Shown here: positions 25,976 to 34,992 of the stretch, in pieces
Position numbering within the stretch: position 1 is the stretch's first letter
Layout: every line of letters begins with the position of its first letter
Source: Chryseobacterium sp. RU37D
Lineage (GTDB): Bacteria; Bacteroidota; Bacteroidia; Flavobacteriales; Weeksellaceae
Direction: 5' to 3'
Assembly (NCBI RefSeq): GCF_900156075.1
Contig: NZ_FTMM01000010.1
Span: forward strand, 44,654-108,653
DNA length: 64,000 nucleotides
Translations under genes and position numbers: made by a program
The notes under the pieces: model-generated
Databases searched by the model: none
The model's input: only the letters and a program-made list of their open reading frames with translations
What the model was told of the DNA's origin: nothing

Positions 25976-26367
25976 ATCTGTGCTGATTTTATTTTATTAT
26001 TTAAAAATAGAATGATGAAAACACCTAGAAATTCTACTCCCCAACCCCATTTTATCTTTACAATAGCAGCCAGCTTTTCCTGCCATAATTTAAAAGGCAT
26101 AAAGCTGAAATATTGGAAAGCCTGAGCTTTGATGGCAAATAAAGTGAAAAGGAAAAGGAGAATTAAAAGAATCGAAAAAATTTTCACTATTTTTGTATTG
26201 TTATTCACAATCCCCAATAAGACTCCTACTGCCCCGCCCCAACACATACCAGCCAGGTAATGATCTACCTTCCAATAGTTCCAGTTTCCTACAACCGGAA
26301 TATGCACCAGTGGCAGAAAACTTCCTATAACGACTAATAACAATCCTAATAGCTGAATATATTTCAT
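25972..26367 (-). CDS. Four-helix membrane protein of unknown function
   Basis: From the ATG at 26367 the protein has 131 residues (a longer frame to 26403 would add 12). It shows about four transmembrane helices: IQLLGLLLVVIGSFLPL, MCWGGAVGVLLGIV, IFSILLILLFLFTLFAI and WGVEFLGVFIILFLN. No conserved domain is recognised. Its stop overlaps the start of the exported protein gene by four bases, so the two form a translationally coupled pair. Confidence 0.75.
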   Translation of the reverse strand: MKYIQLLGLLLVVIGSFLPLVHIPVVGNWNYWKVDHYLAGMCWGGAVGVLLGIVNNNTKIVKIFSILLILLFLFTLFAIKAQAFQYFSFMPFKLWQEKLAAIVKIKWGWGVEFLGVFIILFLNNKIKSAQI

Positions 26368-26515
26368 ATTTCCTAAAGTGCCAAAATACAAAAAAAAAAA
26401 CACTTTATTTGAGTGTGTTTTAAAAATAGATTTTTTACATCAATTAATTACATACTATAAAATATTTAATACAAATTAAAATATTTGATAAAATAAAGCA
26501 AACATTGTTATCAAT

Positions 26516-27610
26516 TTAAAAATTAACATTTAGTAATTCGATGCCAATCTGCAGTCCGTATTTGTGTGTAAGATTCGTATTATTATTAAATGTCGGGGTA
26601 AAATCTTTCTGCACATACAAATTGAATCCTGCATAACGGATCCCCAGCTTTCCACCGAATACGAAATCGTTCACGCCATGGGTCAGCGTTTCTCTTTCAA
26701 CGATACTGTTGTCGAATTCATTATAATACTGGTTATACATATTGCTCGCAATTCTCACCCCACCGTAAACTCCCGCAATAATACTGAACTGGCATTTTCT
26801 ATTGTCTAAATACTTAACACCTTTATAATCAATGTATTTAGGATTTAAAACAAATCTGAAATCTACTGGTACAAAAATATAGTGATTGTCTAGATGCGTG
26901 TCCTCCAAATTACCTTTAGCAAAATCTTTTATTGTCAATACATTATTATCCTGCGAAAAAACTCTGTCATATTTTGGCTTAGACTGATCCCATCGGTAGC
27001 CGACTCCCACACGGTAAAATACTGGACTCATAAAGCCCCCAAGCTGGTTTTCATATCTGATAACGAAGCTTGAAGAATTAAAGATTGTATTTTTTACATC
27101 AGAATCTTTATCAAAAAATTTAAAGGGCTTATCTTTTGATGTATATCCGGCACCGACCAGCGCTATAGAATATTCAATAGATTTAAGATAATCTTTGGGT
27201 GTTTTTTTGCCAGCATCCATTCTCACGCTTATCCCTCCCAAACCAAATATCAATTGGTCTTTACCTTTTTTTGTATTATTTTTTTCGTCGAGAACAGCTT
27301 CCTTCACCATTAATCGGGTTGCTTCTTCCAGCTGAGATTTTTGAGCGTCTATTTTCTCATTAATGCTTTGTTCATACTTTGAAGCTATTTCAGTTCTTTG
27401 CTTTTGCTTTTCGTCAATATTGATCTTTTTATCTTTAAAATTTTTATCAACTTGATCAAACTCTTTGTTCATCTTCATTTTTTCTGAAATAACTATGCTG
27501 TCAATCTTTTTTGAATAATTTTTCATTGATGAACTTTCATGTGGATTTTCTTGTGCAGAAATGTAAGAGAATGCCATTACAGCAGTCATTAAAGCGATTT
27601 TTGTTTTCAT
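26516..27610 (-). CDS. Exported coiled-coil / outer-membrane beta-barrel protein
   Basis: The 364-residue protein starts with a signal peptide (MKTKIALMTAVMAFSYISAQ). Residues of about 30-110 are highly charged and helical (KKIDSIVISEKMKMNKEFDQVDKNF and on), a coiled coil, and the rest is beta-rich with alternating polar/hydrophobic strands ending in IGIELLNVNF, typical of a small outer-membrane barrel. It is the last gene of a module with an ECF sigma factor and a putative anti-sigma protein, so it may be under that sigma's control. The specific function is unknown. Confidence 0.78.
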   Translation of the reverse strand: MKTKIALMTAVMAFSYISAQENPHESSSMKNYSKKIDSIVISEKMKMNKEFDQVDKNFKDKKINIDEKQKQRTEIASKYEQSINEKIDAQKSQLEEATRLMVKEAVLDEKNNTKKGKDQLIFGLGGISVRMDAGKKTPKDYLKSIEYSIALVGAGYTSKDKPFKFFDKDSDVKNTIFNSSSFVIRYENQLGGFMSPVFYRVGVGYRWDQSKPKYDRVFSQDNNVLTIKDFAKGNLEDTHLDNHYIFVPVDFRFVLNPKYIDYKGVKYLDNRKCQFSIIAGVYGGVRIASNMYNQYYNEFDNSIVERETLTHGVNDFVFGGKLGIRYAGFNLYVQKDFTPTFNNNTNLTHKYGLQIGIELLNVNF

Positions 27611-27689
27611 TTATTTTGTATTATTTTAGACAATATTTTTGCGCTGATCATCAAGATGATCAGTAATTTTTATTAAAAAATTTGAAATT

Positions 27690-28400
27690 CTATTCAGAAT
27701 CAATGTAGACAGTTACACCTAAAACCGTCACATTTTCTACTTTAGGTTTATCGAAATTAAACACTCCGAATTTTATCCCATTTTCGTTTGATTTTTTGCG
27801 GGTTTTATCAAACTCTCTTCCTAAAAGCAACTCATCCGCGCTGATATAGTTTGCTTTATTTTTCTCAGCTAATATGGGTTTTTCCATTATTTGGTTAATA
27901 TCTTTTTCCTGGATAATATCCGCATCCAAGGAGTTTTTGAGATTTATATTTTTTTCATTTGCTAAAGAGAGTTTATATTCTACAGGGTAATAGGTTTGGA
28001 TAATTTCTTGTTTTTCTCCTGTTTTTGCCTTTTTTGTTTTATTTTCTTTAAAAACAACAATATTATTTTCGTCGGTAGACTTTATTTCTTTTTTATCCGA
28101 AAAAGGTATGCTTTCAAATTCCGGATTTAAAGGAATATCGGTTTCTTCCAGAACATTTTTCATCATATAATCCTTTTTTTTATAATTAAATTCATTTTTA
28201 TCTTTAAAATAAATTATTGATCCAACAGAAATAAAAAGCAAAACAATGGCAGCATATCTCCACCACTGGAATGCCGGCTTTAATACAATTTCAGTTTTTT
28301 TATCCAACTCGTTTTCCAATCTGCTCCAAAGATCGACAGAAGGCTTTATCTGGAGCTCTTCGTAGTTGGATTTCAATTTATTTAGCATACTGTTTTTCAT
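27690..28400 (-). CDS. Single-pass membrane protein, putative anti-sigma factor
   Basis: The 236-residue protein has a cytoplasmic N-terminal part (NKLKSNYEELQIKPSVDLWSRLENELDKK), one transmembrane helix (WWRYAAIVLLFISVGSIIYF, about residues 46-65) and a hydrophilic periplasmic part rich in Lys, Asn and Glu. The N-terminal P-S-x-D-L-W-x-R-(I/L) motif occurs in Bacteroidota proteins encoded right after ECF sigma factors. The start overlaps the sigma gene by 23 bases, which indicates tight coupling. Anti-sigma function is inferred from position and topology only. A second ATG four codons in (MLNKL) is an alternative start. Confidence 0.72.
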   Translation of the reverse strand: MKNSMLNKLKSNYEELQIKPSVDLWSRLENELDKKTEIVLKPAFQWWRYAAIVLLFISVGSIIYFKDKNEFNYKKKDYMMKNVLEETDIPLNPEFESIPFSDKKEIKSTDENNIVVFKENKTKKAKTGEKQEIIQTYYPVEYKLSLANEKNINLKNSLDADIIQEKDINQIMEKPILAEKNKANYISADELLLGREFDKTRKKSNENGIKFGVFNFDKPKVENVTVLGVTVYIDSE

Positions 28401-28920
28401 CTTTTTTTTGTTTTAAAAAATCTATGATCCATTTTTTAGATTTGCTAAGCTGGCTTTTGCTTGTACCTTCAGAAATATTAAGAATCTCTGCAATTTCATG
28501 ATGCTTTTTCTCTTCAAATACATAGAGGTTAAAAATCAACCTATATCCATCCGGCATTTTAGAAAAAATTTCGCTCATGTCAATTTCTTCTAATTCATCC
28601 CAATCTTCCTCAATATTACTTATTCCTTCCACCTCAACATTAGTATAAAGAGTATTTTTTCTTTTCTGGATGAAGTTAATTGAATTATTGACCACAATTT
28701 TTCTCAGCCAAAACGGGAAGCACTTCCACTCTCTGCATTCATCAATTTTTGAAAAGCATGTAAAAAAAGAATTCATTATAATATCTTCCGCATCATGTAG
28801 ATTATTCACGTAAGAATTTGCGACAGCCAGCATCTTTGCCGAAAACATTTCGTAAAGCGCCTTCTGCCCTTTTCGATCCTGTTTTTTTGCCAGTTTAAAA
28901 TTCTCTTCTAAATTCTTCAT
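28378..28920 (-). CDS. ECF-type RNA polymerase sigma factor
   Basis: The 180-residue protein has sigma region 2 (residues of about 20-85, with NLHDAEDIIMNSFFTCFSKIDE) and region 4 (about 115-170, RLIFNLYVFEEKKHHEIAEILNISEGTSKSQLSKSKKW), the two-domain layout of extracytoplasmic function sigma factors. The region-4 HTH is intact. Its gene overlaps the downstream membrane gene, the usual arrangement for sigma and anti-sigma pairs, followed by an exported barrel protein. The signal sensed is unknown. Confidence 0.92.
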   Translation of the reverse strand: MKNLEENFKLAKKQDRKGQKALYEMFSAKMLAVANSYVNNLHDAEDIIMNSFFTCFSKIDECREWKCFPFWLRKIVVNNSINFIQKRKNTLYTNVEVEGISNIEEDWDELEEIDMSEIFSKMPDGYRLIFNLYVFEEKKHHEIAEILNISEGTSKSQLSKSKKWIIDFLKQKKDEKQYAK

Positions 28921-28979
28921 GTATCGATTTCTATCTCTAAGACAGAAAATATTTCAAATGGTTGCCTGAAAGACAAAAA

Positions 28980-29008
28980 AAATTGCACTTTTTTTGAAAG
29001 TGCAATTT
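28980..29008 (-). terminator. Rho-independent terminator of the nucleoside transporter gene
   Basis: AAATTGCACTTT (28980-28991) pairs perfectly with AAAGTGCAATTT (28997-29008), with a T-rich tail on the minus strand. It lies 26 bases past the stop at 29034. Confidence 0.85.
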
Positions 29009-29033
29009 AATATATTAATTATCAATGTATATT

Positions 29034-30416
29034 TTAATGTTTTATTTCTGAAATTTCTGCCGGGTTATGCTTATGCCTGAATAAAACAGCAAACAAAACA
29101 GCCAGAATCAGCGCATAAGCTGCGAAAGACAACCAGATATTGTGCCAGTCTTTTATCATAACGATATTTGACAAAGTTCCATCCGGATTTACTGCAGAAT
29201 TAAAGCTTTTTTTAAGAATTTTCAGGAATGTATGATTATCAGGAGTTGTTTCCAGATACGTGGACAATGATGAAGCTGTGTTAAATTTGCGAGTAAAGAA
29301 TTTATCAATCACCCAGCCCGCGGCATAACTTCCGAAAACTGCTCCAAAGCCGTTCGTCATCATCATAAATAACCCCTGAGCCGAAGATCGAATTTTCTTA
29401 TCCGTTGTTGTTTCCACGAAAAGGGAACCTGAAATATTAAAGAAATCGAAAGCCATCCCGTATACGATGCATGAAAGAATGATTAAGCTTAATCCAAACC
29501 CCTCAGGTACACCGTATGCAAAGAAACCAAACCTCAATACCCAGGCAATCATCGACATCAGCATTACTTTTTTTATCCCGAATTTTTTTAAGAAAAATGG
29601 AATAGCCAGGATAAACAGTGTCTCCGAAACCTGAGAAATTGACATAATAATTGTCGACCTTTTAACTACGAATGATTCTGCATATTTTGGAAAATGTTCA
29701 AATTCGCTTAAGAAAACATCTCCATATGCATTTGTTAACTGTAATGCAGCACCCAACAACATGGAAAATAAGAAAAATAAAGCCGTTTTATAATCTTTAA
29801 ATAGTTTGAATGCATTTAGTCCTAATTGTTCTGATAAAGGTGCATTTTTATCAATAAGCTTTTGCGGAGGACATTTTGGTAATGTAAGGGCGTAAATTCC
29901 CAGGAAAACTGCCATCCCGCCTGCAATATAAAATTGCCCCTCAGTAGCTTTGCTTCCTGTAAGGTTGGTAATCCACATGGCAGCAATAAAACCAACAGTT
30001 CCCCAAACCCTGATTGGTGGGAAGTCTTTTACCACATCCAGATCACTGTTTTTAAGAATGGTATAGGAAATTGAGTTGGCCAGGGCAATTGTAGGCATAT
30101 AAAAACACATCGCCAAAAGCATCACATAGAAAAACGAATCAGGATCTGCAGAATGTGGCAAAATGAAAAGTACGATCCCGTAAAGGATATGTAAAGCCGC
30201 AAAAATTCTCTCTGCATTGATCCACCGGTCAGCAATAATCCCTGTAATAGTCGGCATAAAGATAGATGCAATCCCCATTGTCCCGAAAACAGCCCCAAAC
30301 TGTGCCCCGTCCCAATGCTTTGTACCAAACCAAAAATTAGCCATCGTAATCAGCCATGCCCCCCAAACGAAGAACTGCAGGAAGCTGAGGATGGTAAGTC
30401 GTAATTTTAAATTCAT
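29034..30416 (-). CDS. Nucleoside:H+ symporter, NupG/NHS family
   Basis: The 460-residue MFS protein opens with MNLKLRLTILSFLQFFVWGAWL, nearly the same as E. coli NupG, and conserves GIASIFMPTITGIIADRW and VVKDFPPIRVWGTVGFI, hallmarks of the nucleoside:H+ symporter family. About 12 transmembrane helices are visible. It probably imports nucleosides in symport with protons. An insertion near residue 360-400 (about FFTRKFNTASSLSTYLETTPDNHT) is longer than in NupG, a common Bacteroidota variation. It starts 18 bases after the bifunctional nuclease gene, so a nucleotide-salvage pairing is plausible. Confidence 0.93.
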   Translation of the reverse strand: MNLKLRLTILSFLQFFVWGAWLITMANFWFGTKHWDGAQFGAVFGTMGIASIFMPTITGIIADRWINAERIFAALHILYGIVLFILPHSADPDSFFYVMLLAMCFYMPTIALANSISYTILKNSDLDVVKDFPPIRVWGTVGFIAAMWITNLTGSKATEGQFYIAGGMAVFLGIYALTLPKCPPQKLIDKNAPLSEQLGLNAFKLFKDYKTALFFLFSMLLGAALQLTNAYGDVFLSEFEHFPKYAESFVVKRSTIIMSISQVSETLFILAIPFFLKKFGIKKVMLMSMIAWVLRFGFFAYGVPEGFGLSLIILSCIVYGMAFDFFNISGSLFVETTTDKKIRSSAQGLFMMMTNGFGAVFGSYAAGWVIDKFFTRKFNTASSLSTYLETTPDNHTFLKILKKSFNSAVNPDGTLSNIVMIKDWHNIWLSFAAYALILAVLFAVLFRHKHNPAEISEIKH

Positions 30417-30433
30417 ATATTTAAATATATCTT

Positions 30434-31033
30434 TTAATCAATTTTCTTTTTCCTTCTTTTAATTTCTTCCTGAATCTCCAAAGCTGTGTCGTAATCCTCT
30501 TCCTTCACAGCTTCCTCAAGCAGCTTCTGAAGCTCTTCCATAGAAACAGACTTCAGGTTATCTTCCGTCTGAACGGTTTCAGAAAATGATTGTTCTTCCT
30601 TTGATACATCTTCCAGCTCAAGAAGGATTCCCGCTTCATTGAGAACCTGCTGGGTTGTGAAAATAGGAGCGTCAAACCTTACTGCCATTGCCACTGCATC
30701 GGAAGTTCTTGCATCCAGAATCATCTCTTCATTATTAGCTTTATTTTTAAAGTTAATATTAGAAAAGAAAACACCGTCAACAATCTGATAAATGATTACA
30801 GAAACCAACTCATAATTGGCGGATACAATAAATTTTGTAAATAAGTCATGTGTAAGAGGTCGCGGTGGCTGAATGTCTTTTTCAAGGCCAAGGGAAATGG
30901 ATTGTGCCTCGAAATTTCCTATCACAACAGGTAATTTAATATGTGTTTCTTCATGTTCCAATAATAGGGCGTACGCTCCTGATTGTGTCTGGCTGTACGA
31001 TATTCCGCGAATAATTAGCTGCTTATAATCCAT
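30434..31033 (-). CDS. Bifunctional nuclease domain (DUF151) protein with C-terminal UVR motif
   Basis: The 199-residue protein starts with the bifunctional nuclease (DUF151) domain (residues 1-130: LIIRGISYSQTQSGAYALLLEHEETHIKLPVVIGNFEAQSI, then RPLTHDLF and LDARTSDAVAMAVRFDAPIF). The C-terminus contains a UVR-like motif (LQKLLEEAVKEEDYDTALEIQEEIKRRK), which in UvrB/UvrC mediates interaction. Some DUF151 members act as RNase/DNase. The combination is typical of Bacteroidota, but its biological role is unsettled. It lies upstream of the nucleoside transporter with an 18-base gap. Confidence 0.9.
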   Translation of the reverse strand: MDYKQLIIRGISYSQTQSGAYALLLEHEETHIKLPVVIGNFEAQSISLGLEKDIQPPRPLTHDLFTKFIVSANYELVSVIIYQIVDGVFFSNINFKNKANNEEMILDARTSDAVAMAVRFDAPIFTTQQVLNEAGILLELEDVSKEEQSFSETVQTEDNLKSVSMEELQKLLEEAVKEEDYDTALEIQEEIKRRKKKID

Positions 31034-31088
31034 AACTACAAATATAGATTAATTTTTCAATGTTTTTTTTACTTTTTAGACAAAAATA

Positions 31089-31108
31089 AAAGCCCAAAAA
31101 GGGGCTTT
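31089..31108 (-). terminator. Terminator downstream of etfA
   Basis: AAAGCCC (31089-31095) pairs with GGGCTTT (31102-31108), with a T-run on the minus strand. The intervening part of the gap to the etfA stop (31125-31215) holds an imperfect inverted repeat (TTGTCAATTTTGTTCG at about 31135 and CGAACAAAACAAATTGACAA near 31180-31200). Confidence 0.65.
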
Positions 31109-31216
31109 CATATATGAATTATGAATTAACTTTGTTGTCAATTTTGTTCGAAAGTTAATTTAATATATGCTAAAAAATTGACGAACAAAACAAATTGACA
31201 ATTACAATTCACTTTT

Positions 31217-32164
31217 TTATGCTTTAATAGCTTTAATTTTTTCTGTTAATGCAGGGATAATCTGGAAGGCATCTCCTACCACACCATAATCAGCTGACTT
31301 GAAGAACGGAGCTTCGGCATCACTGTTGATTACTACGATCGTTTTAGAAGAGTTAACTCCGGCTAAATGCTGGATAGCTCCTGAAATACCTACTGCAACA
31401 TAAAGATTGGGAGAAATCGCCTTACCTGTCTGCCCTACGTGCTCCGTGTGAGGTCTCCATCCGATATCTGAAACCGGCTTAGAACAAGCTGTAGCAGCGC
31501 CTAAAACGTTTGCTAATTCTTCGATCATTCCCCAGTTTTCAGGGCCTTTCATCCCTCTACCGGCAGAAACTACGATTTCAGCTTCTTTTAAGTCTAGTTT
31601 TCCTGAGCTTTGCTCGTGAGAGATCACTTTCGTATCTTCATTAGCAACCGATAAGTTTTTCACTTCTTCCGAACCGGAAACTATATTTTCTTTAACCCCG
31701 AAAGCGTTTTGAGAAACTGTAACGATTACTCCTGCCCCTTCAGCTTTTGCATGCATGAAGCCTTTTCCTGAGAAAGATTTTCTTTTTACCTGAAATGGAG
31801 AAAGGCTTTCCGGCACTGCAATAGCATTGGTAATTAAAGAATGTCCGTTCATAATCGCCAGCATTGGAGCGATGGATGATGCATCTGTTGTATGAGGGAA
31901 AACGATGATATTTCCGTTTGCCACTTCACTTACAGCCTGAGCATAAGCTTTAGCTGAGAAGCTTTTAAGACCTTCGTCTTTGATGTTGATCACATTGGAT
32001 GCTCCATATTTGTATAATACATCTGAAGCATCTGTAGGGTTTACGGAGATTGCCGTTACTGTATCTCCGGCTTGGTCTGCAATAGCTTTAGCATAAGCTA
32101 CCGCCTCAAAAGCCGCTTTTTTGTAAACTCCGTTTATATTTTCTGCGTATACGAATACTGCCAT
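31217..32164 (-). CDS. etfA: Electron transfer flavoprotein alpha subunit
   Basis: EtfA binds FAD and, with EtfB, carries electrons from acyl-CoA dehydrogenases to ETF:quinone oxidoreductase. The 315-residue protein has the N-terminal ETF domain and the C-terminal FAD-binding domain with [40 protein letters not shown] and [28 protein letters not shown], all canonical. etfB lies 42 bases upstream on the same strand. A gene supplying electrons, the thiolase, is elsewhere in the window, and fatty-acid or amino-acid oxidation is the likely use. Confidence 0.97.
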   Translation of the reverse strand: MAVFVYAENINGVYKKAAFEAVAYAKAIADQAGDTVTAISVNPTDASDVLYKYGASNVINIKDEGLKSFSAKAYAQAVSEVANGNIIVFPHTTDASSIAPMLAIMNGHSLITNAIAVPESLSPFQVKRKSFSGKGFMHAKAEGAGVIVTVSQNAFGVKENIVSGSEEVKNLSVANEDTKVISHEQSSGKLDLKEAEIVVSAGRGMKGPENWGMIEELANVLGAATACSKPVSDIGWRPHTEHVGQTGKAISPNLYVAVGISGAIQHLAGVNSSKTIVVINSDAEAPFFKSADYGVVGDAFQIIPALTEKIKAIKA

Positions 32165-32206
32165 TTTGTTTAAATTTAAAAATTAAAAGATTTAATGATT
32201 AAAAGA

Positions 32207-32953
32207 TTAGATCACTTTTGCTTCTTCGTGAAGTAACCTTACCAATTCATCCAAATTATCTGGAGAAACCAATTTCACAGCAGCTCTTGGAGGAACACTG
32301 TCGTAAGAAATCCCCTGAACTTTTACCTCAGAAGAAGTAGGCTCTACAACTTGCAAAGGCTTAGTTCTTGCAGACATAATCCCTCTCATGTTTGGAATAA
32401 TAAGATCTTTTTCATCGACCAAACCTTTCTGACCAGCTATTACAGCCGGTAATTTTACAGAAATAGTTTCTTTACCTCCTTCAATTTCTCTTACCGCAGT
32501 AGCTTCAGCTCCGTTTACGTCCAAACCTACAGATGCGTTTACGAAAGGCTGATTTAGCAATTGAGCGACCATTCCCGGAACAGATCCACCGTTGTAATCG
32601 ATAGATTCTTTACCGCAAAGGATTAAATCATACCCTCCATTCTGCGCTACAGCAGCGATTTCTTTAGCCGTTGAGTAGCTGTCTTTTGGATCAAGATTTA
32701 CTCTTACCGCATCGTTTGCCCCGATCGCCAAAGCTTTTCTTACAACTGGCTCTGTGGCAGCATCACCTACGTTGATTACCGTTACGGTTGCCCCATGAGA
32801 TTCCTGCAATTTGATTGCTTTTGTCAATGCAAATTCGTCAAGCGGGTTGATTACCCACTGAATTCCGTTTTTGTCGAACGCAGACTTATCCGCTGTAAAG
32901 TTAATTTTGGAAGTAGTATCCGGAACACTACTTATACAAACTAATATTTTCAT
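32207..32953 (-). CDS. etfB: Electron transfer flavoprotein beta subunit
   Basis: EtfB pairs with EtfA and binds AMP in a structural site. The 248-residue protein begins MKILVCISSVPDTTSKINF and contains INPLDEFALTKAIKLQESHGA and LILCGKESIDYNGGSVPGMVAQLL, plus the C-terminal segment IIPNMRGIMSARTKPLQVVEP, all typical of group I ETF beta. It precedes etfA in the same operon. Confidence 0.97.
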   Translation of the reverse strand: MKILVCISSVPDTTSKINFTADKSAFDKNGIQWVINPLDEFALTKAIKLQESHGATVTVINVGDAATEPVVRKALAIGANDAVRVNLDPKDSYSTAKEIAAVAQNGGYDLILCGKESIDYNGGSVPGMVAQLLNQPFVNASVGLDVNGAEATAVREIEGGKETISVKLPAVIAGQKGLVDEKDLIIPNMRGIMSARTKPLQVVEPTSSEVKVQGISYDSVPPRAAVKLVSPDNLDELVRLLHEEAKVI

Positions 32954-33105
32954 ATGTTGTTCTATAATTATTTTATTGTTTATCTTATATAAAAGTTAGG
33001 GATTTTTATATGAGATTTAATTAAATTAATTTTCGCTAATATAATTAAAATATATATTATGCATGCATAACACTTACTAATTTATTATTCAGTGCATTAG
33101 ATGTT

Positions 33106-33813
33106 TTAATGAGTTGGTTTTGTTGCCCTGAATTCAATCTTACTAGGCAAAACCCTTGGATTCATCTTTAAAATATCCAGAACCAGATATCCCATATCTT
33201 CAGGCTGAATCTTCCATGCATCCTTTTCTGAAGGGATATTTCCGTTGAAATAGGTTGCTACCGAACCGGGCATGATTACGGTAGATTTAATATTATATTT
33301 TCTTAAATCTATCATTACAGCCTGTGTGAAGCCTACTACTCCAAATTTTGAGGCATTATAGCCGGAACCGTTTTCAAAGAAGTTGGTTCCTGCGAGGCTT
33401 GAGATGGTGATATAATATCCTTCTGTTTTTTTTAGCTCTTCTACAGAAGCTTTTAGCGTATAGAAAATGCCTGTAAGATTGGTTTCGATCATATCGTTCC
33501 ATTCCTGGGCGGATAATTGATCCACAGGCTTAAAAATCCCCAGACCTGCATTAGCAATAACAAAATCGAGCCTGCCAAATTTTTCTTTGATGTATTTTAC
33601 AGCTTCCTCTTCGCGTTCAAGGTTTCTTACATCTGAAACTATCCCCAAAACATGTTTTGAATAATTCTTTAATTCTTCCTCTGCTTTCTCAACATCATCC
33701 CTTTTTCTTCCCGAAAATGCAACAGAAATGCCATTTTCCAATAAGATTTTTGCAATCCCGAAACCTATTCCTTTGGTTCCTCCTGTTATATAAGCGACTT
33801 TGTTCTCTGACAT
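33106..33813 (-). CDS. Short-chain dehydrogenase/reductase (SDR)
   Basis: The 235-residue protein is a classical SDR. The coenzyme-binding motif TGGTKGIGFG is at residues 10-19, followed by SGRKRDD (a basic residue suggesting NADPH preference), NAGLG at about 90-94, and the catalytic Ser-Tyr-Lys in ISSLAG and GYNASKFG. The substrate cannot be inferred. It is monocistronic. The terminator at 33845-33870 belongs to the upstream T9SS gene. Confidence 0.93.
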   Translation of the reverse strand: MSENKVAYITGGTKGIGFGIAKILLENGISVAFSGRKRDDVEKAEEELKNYSKHVLGIVSDVRNLEREEEAVKYIKEKFGRLDFVIANAGLGIFKPVDQLSAQEWNDMIETNLTGIFYTLKASVEELKKTEGYYITISSLAGTNFFENGSGYNASKFGVVGFTQAVMIDLRKYNIKSTVIMPGSVATYFNGNIPSEKDAWKIQPEDMGYLVLDILKMNPRVLPSKIEFRATKPTH

Positions 33814-33844
33814 TATACTGTAAGTTTTAAGTCTTAAAAATAAG

Positions 33845-33870
33845 AAAAACGCCCCAATTAGAGCGTTTTT
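33845..33870 (-). terminator. Rho-independent terminator of the first T9SS paralogue
   Basis: AAAAACGC (33845-33852) pairs with GCGTTTTT (33863-33870), with A/T runs outside, about 50 bases past the stop at 33919. Confidence 0.75.
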
Positions 33871-33918
33871 ATATGACTAAGATTTATCAGTTTTAAATAT
33901 TCTGCTAACTCAATCCTG

Positions 33919-34725
33919 TTATAATTTTTTAATGAATTTATTTGAGAATTTACCCTGCTTGGTTTCAACCTCCAAAATGTAACTTCCATTTTGCAGATTT
34001 CTTACATCAATTGCTGAAGTTTTTGCATGAGTGCTTATTTTTCTTCCTGTCGCATCATAGATATTAGCAGAAAGTATGTCAGCTTTTGATTTTATATTGA
34101 TAAAATCGGTTGTAGGGTTTGGATATACCCCGATATTATTATCTGCATGAATTTCAGAAGTTCCCAGTACAGATTCTTGCGTAAGTATCACATTATCCAA
34201 AATAGCCATTTTGTTTGGACTGTTGAAATGCCTGAAGCATATTCTTATAGTCTGTCCTGCAAAGCTTGACAGATCAATAGTTTTTTTAATTGCTATATCA
34301 TCCTGTGCGATAGTTTCTTCAAGAATAGGTGTCTGTCCATTATAATTTGTGGATCCAGGTATTATACATACTGCATAATGATTTCCTCCTGATATTTGGC
34401 CTCCTCCTGTATAAGATGCTATTTGAAATGACAGCTTATAGGTGCTTCCTGCCGGCAAAGTAATATTTGGGGACGTAAGCAGGCTTTTTGGGTCTGTATT
34501 GTAAGAAACTACTACTTTCCCAGAAAATCCCAGTGGATCTGTAGTAGCGGGCTGGTTAACAATATTCCATCCTGTTAGTGAGGAATAAGGATATGAGCTA
34601 GGCGACCAGTTATTAGGAAAATAAACACCATTTCCTGATTCAAATGATTCATCAATAATGGTTGTCCGAGCTTTTGTAAATAGCGCTGTACATGCTAGTG
34701 TACAAATTAGTAAAGTCTTTTTCAT
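33919..34725 (-). CDS. T9SS-secreted protein, paralogue 1 (choice-of-anchor J type)
   Basis: From the ATG at 34725 the protein has 268 residues (a longer frame would add 15). It has a signal peptide (MKKTLLICTLACTALFTKA), then a beta-sandwich cargo domain with NITLPAGSTYKLSFQIASYTGG and IDLSSFAGQTIRICFRHFNS, the pattern of choice-of-anchor J or cleaved-adhesin domains. It ends in a T9SS type A sorting domain (YPNPTTDFINIKSKADILSANIYD...NGSYILEV...KFIKKL) that routes it through the type IX system to the cell surface. The sorting domain is almost identical to that of the two adjacent paralogues. An adhesive or enzyme-accessory role is possible but not shown. Confidence 0.88.
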   Translation of the reverse strand: MKKTLLICTLACTALFTKARTTIIDESFESGNGVYFPNNWSPSSYPYSSLTGWNIVNQPATTDPLGFSGKVVVSYNTDPKSLLTSPNITLPAGSTYKLSFQIASYTGGGQISGGNHYAVCIIPGSTNYNGQTPILEETIAQDDIAIKKTIDLSSFAGQTIRICFRHFNSPNKMAILDNVILTQESVLGTSEIHADNNIGVYPNPTTDFINIKSKADILSANIYDATGRKISTHAKTSAIDVRNLQNGSYILEVETKQGKFSNKFIKKL

Positions 34726-34799
34726 CTTAATTATGTTATAATATAAACTGGTACAAAAATAATTTTGCATTAATTAAAAAAAAAAAAACATATTTTTTT

Positions 34800-34968
34800 T
34801 AATCCCCTTAAATTAGTTTTTAAGTATTTATTTTAAAGATTTTTTTCTTTAAATTTTAAATTTTAGCAAATGAAATTCGCTCCAATTATGATCGTTTTTA
34901 TCATTACATCTTTTCAAACTTTAAACAAGTTTATTAAATAAAAGAGCGCTCTCATTACAAGAACGCCT
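34800..34968. repeat. Duplicated intergenic segment, copy without the structured repeat
   Basis: Sequence from about 34800 to 34968 aligns with 36109-36408: shared runs include ATTTTAAAGATTTTTTTCTT, AAATTTTAAATTTTAGCA and TGAAATTCG, and, further on, AACAAGTTTAT and AGCGCTCTCATTACAAGAACGC. The last part is a hairpin serving as terminator of the T9SS gene that ends at 34993. This copy lacks the roughly 130 extra bases found in its sister, so it represents an empty site. Confidence 0.72.
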
Positions 34969-34992
34969 TAGAAAAATTAAAATTTAATCTGA

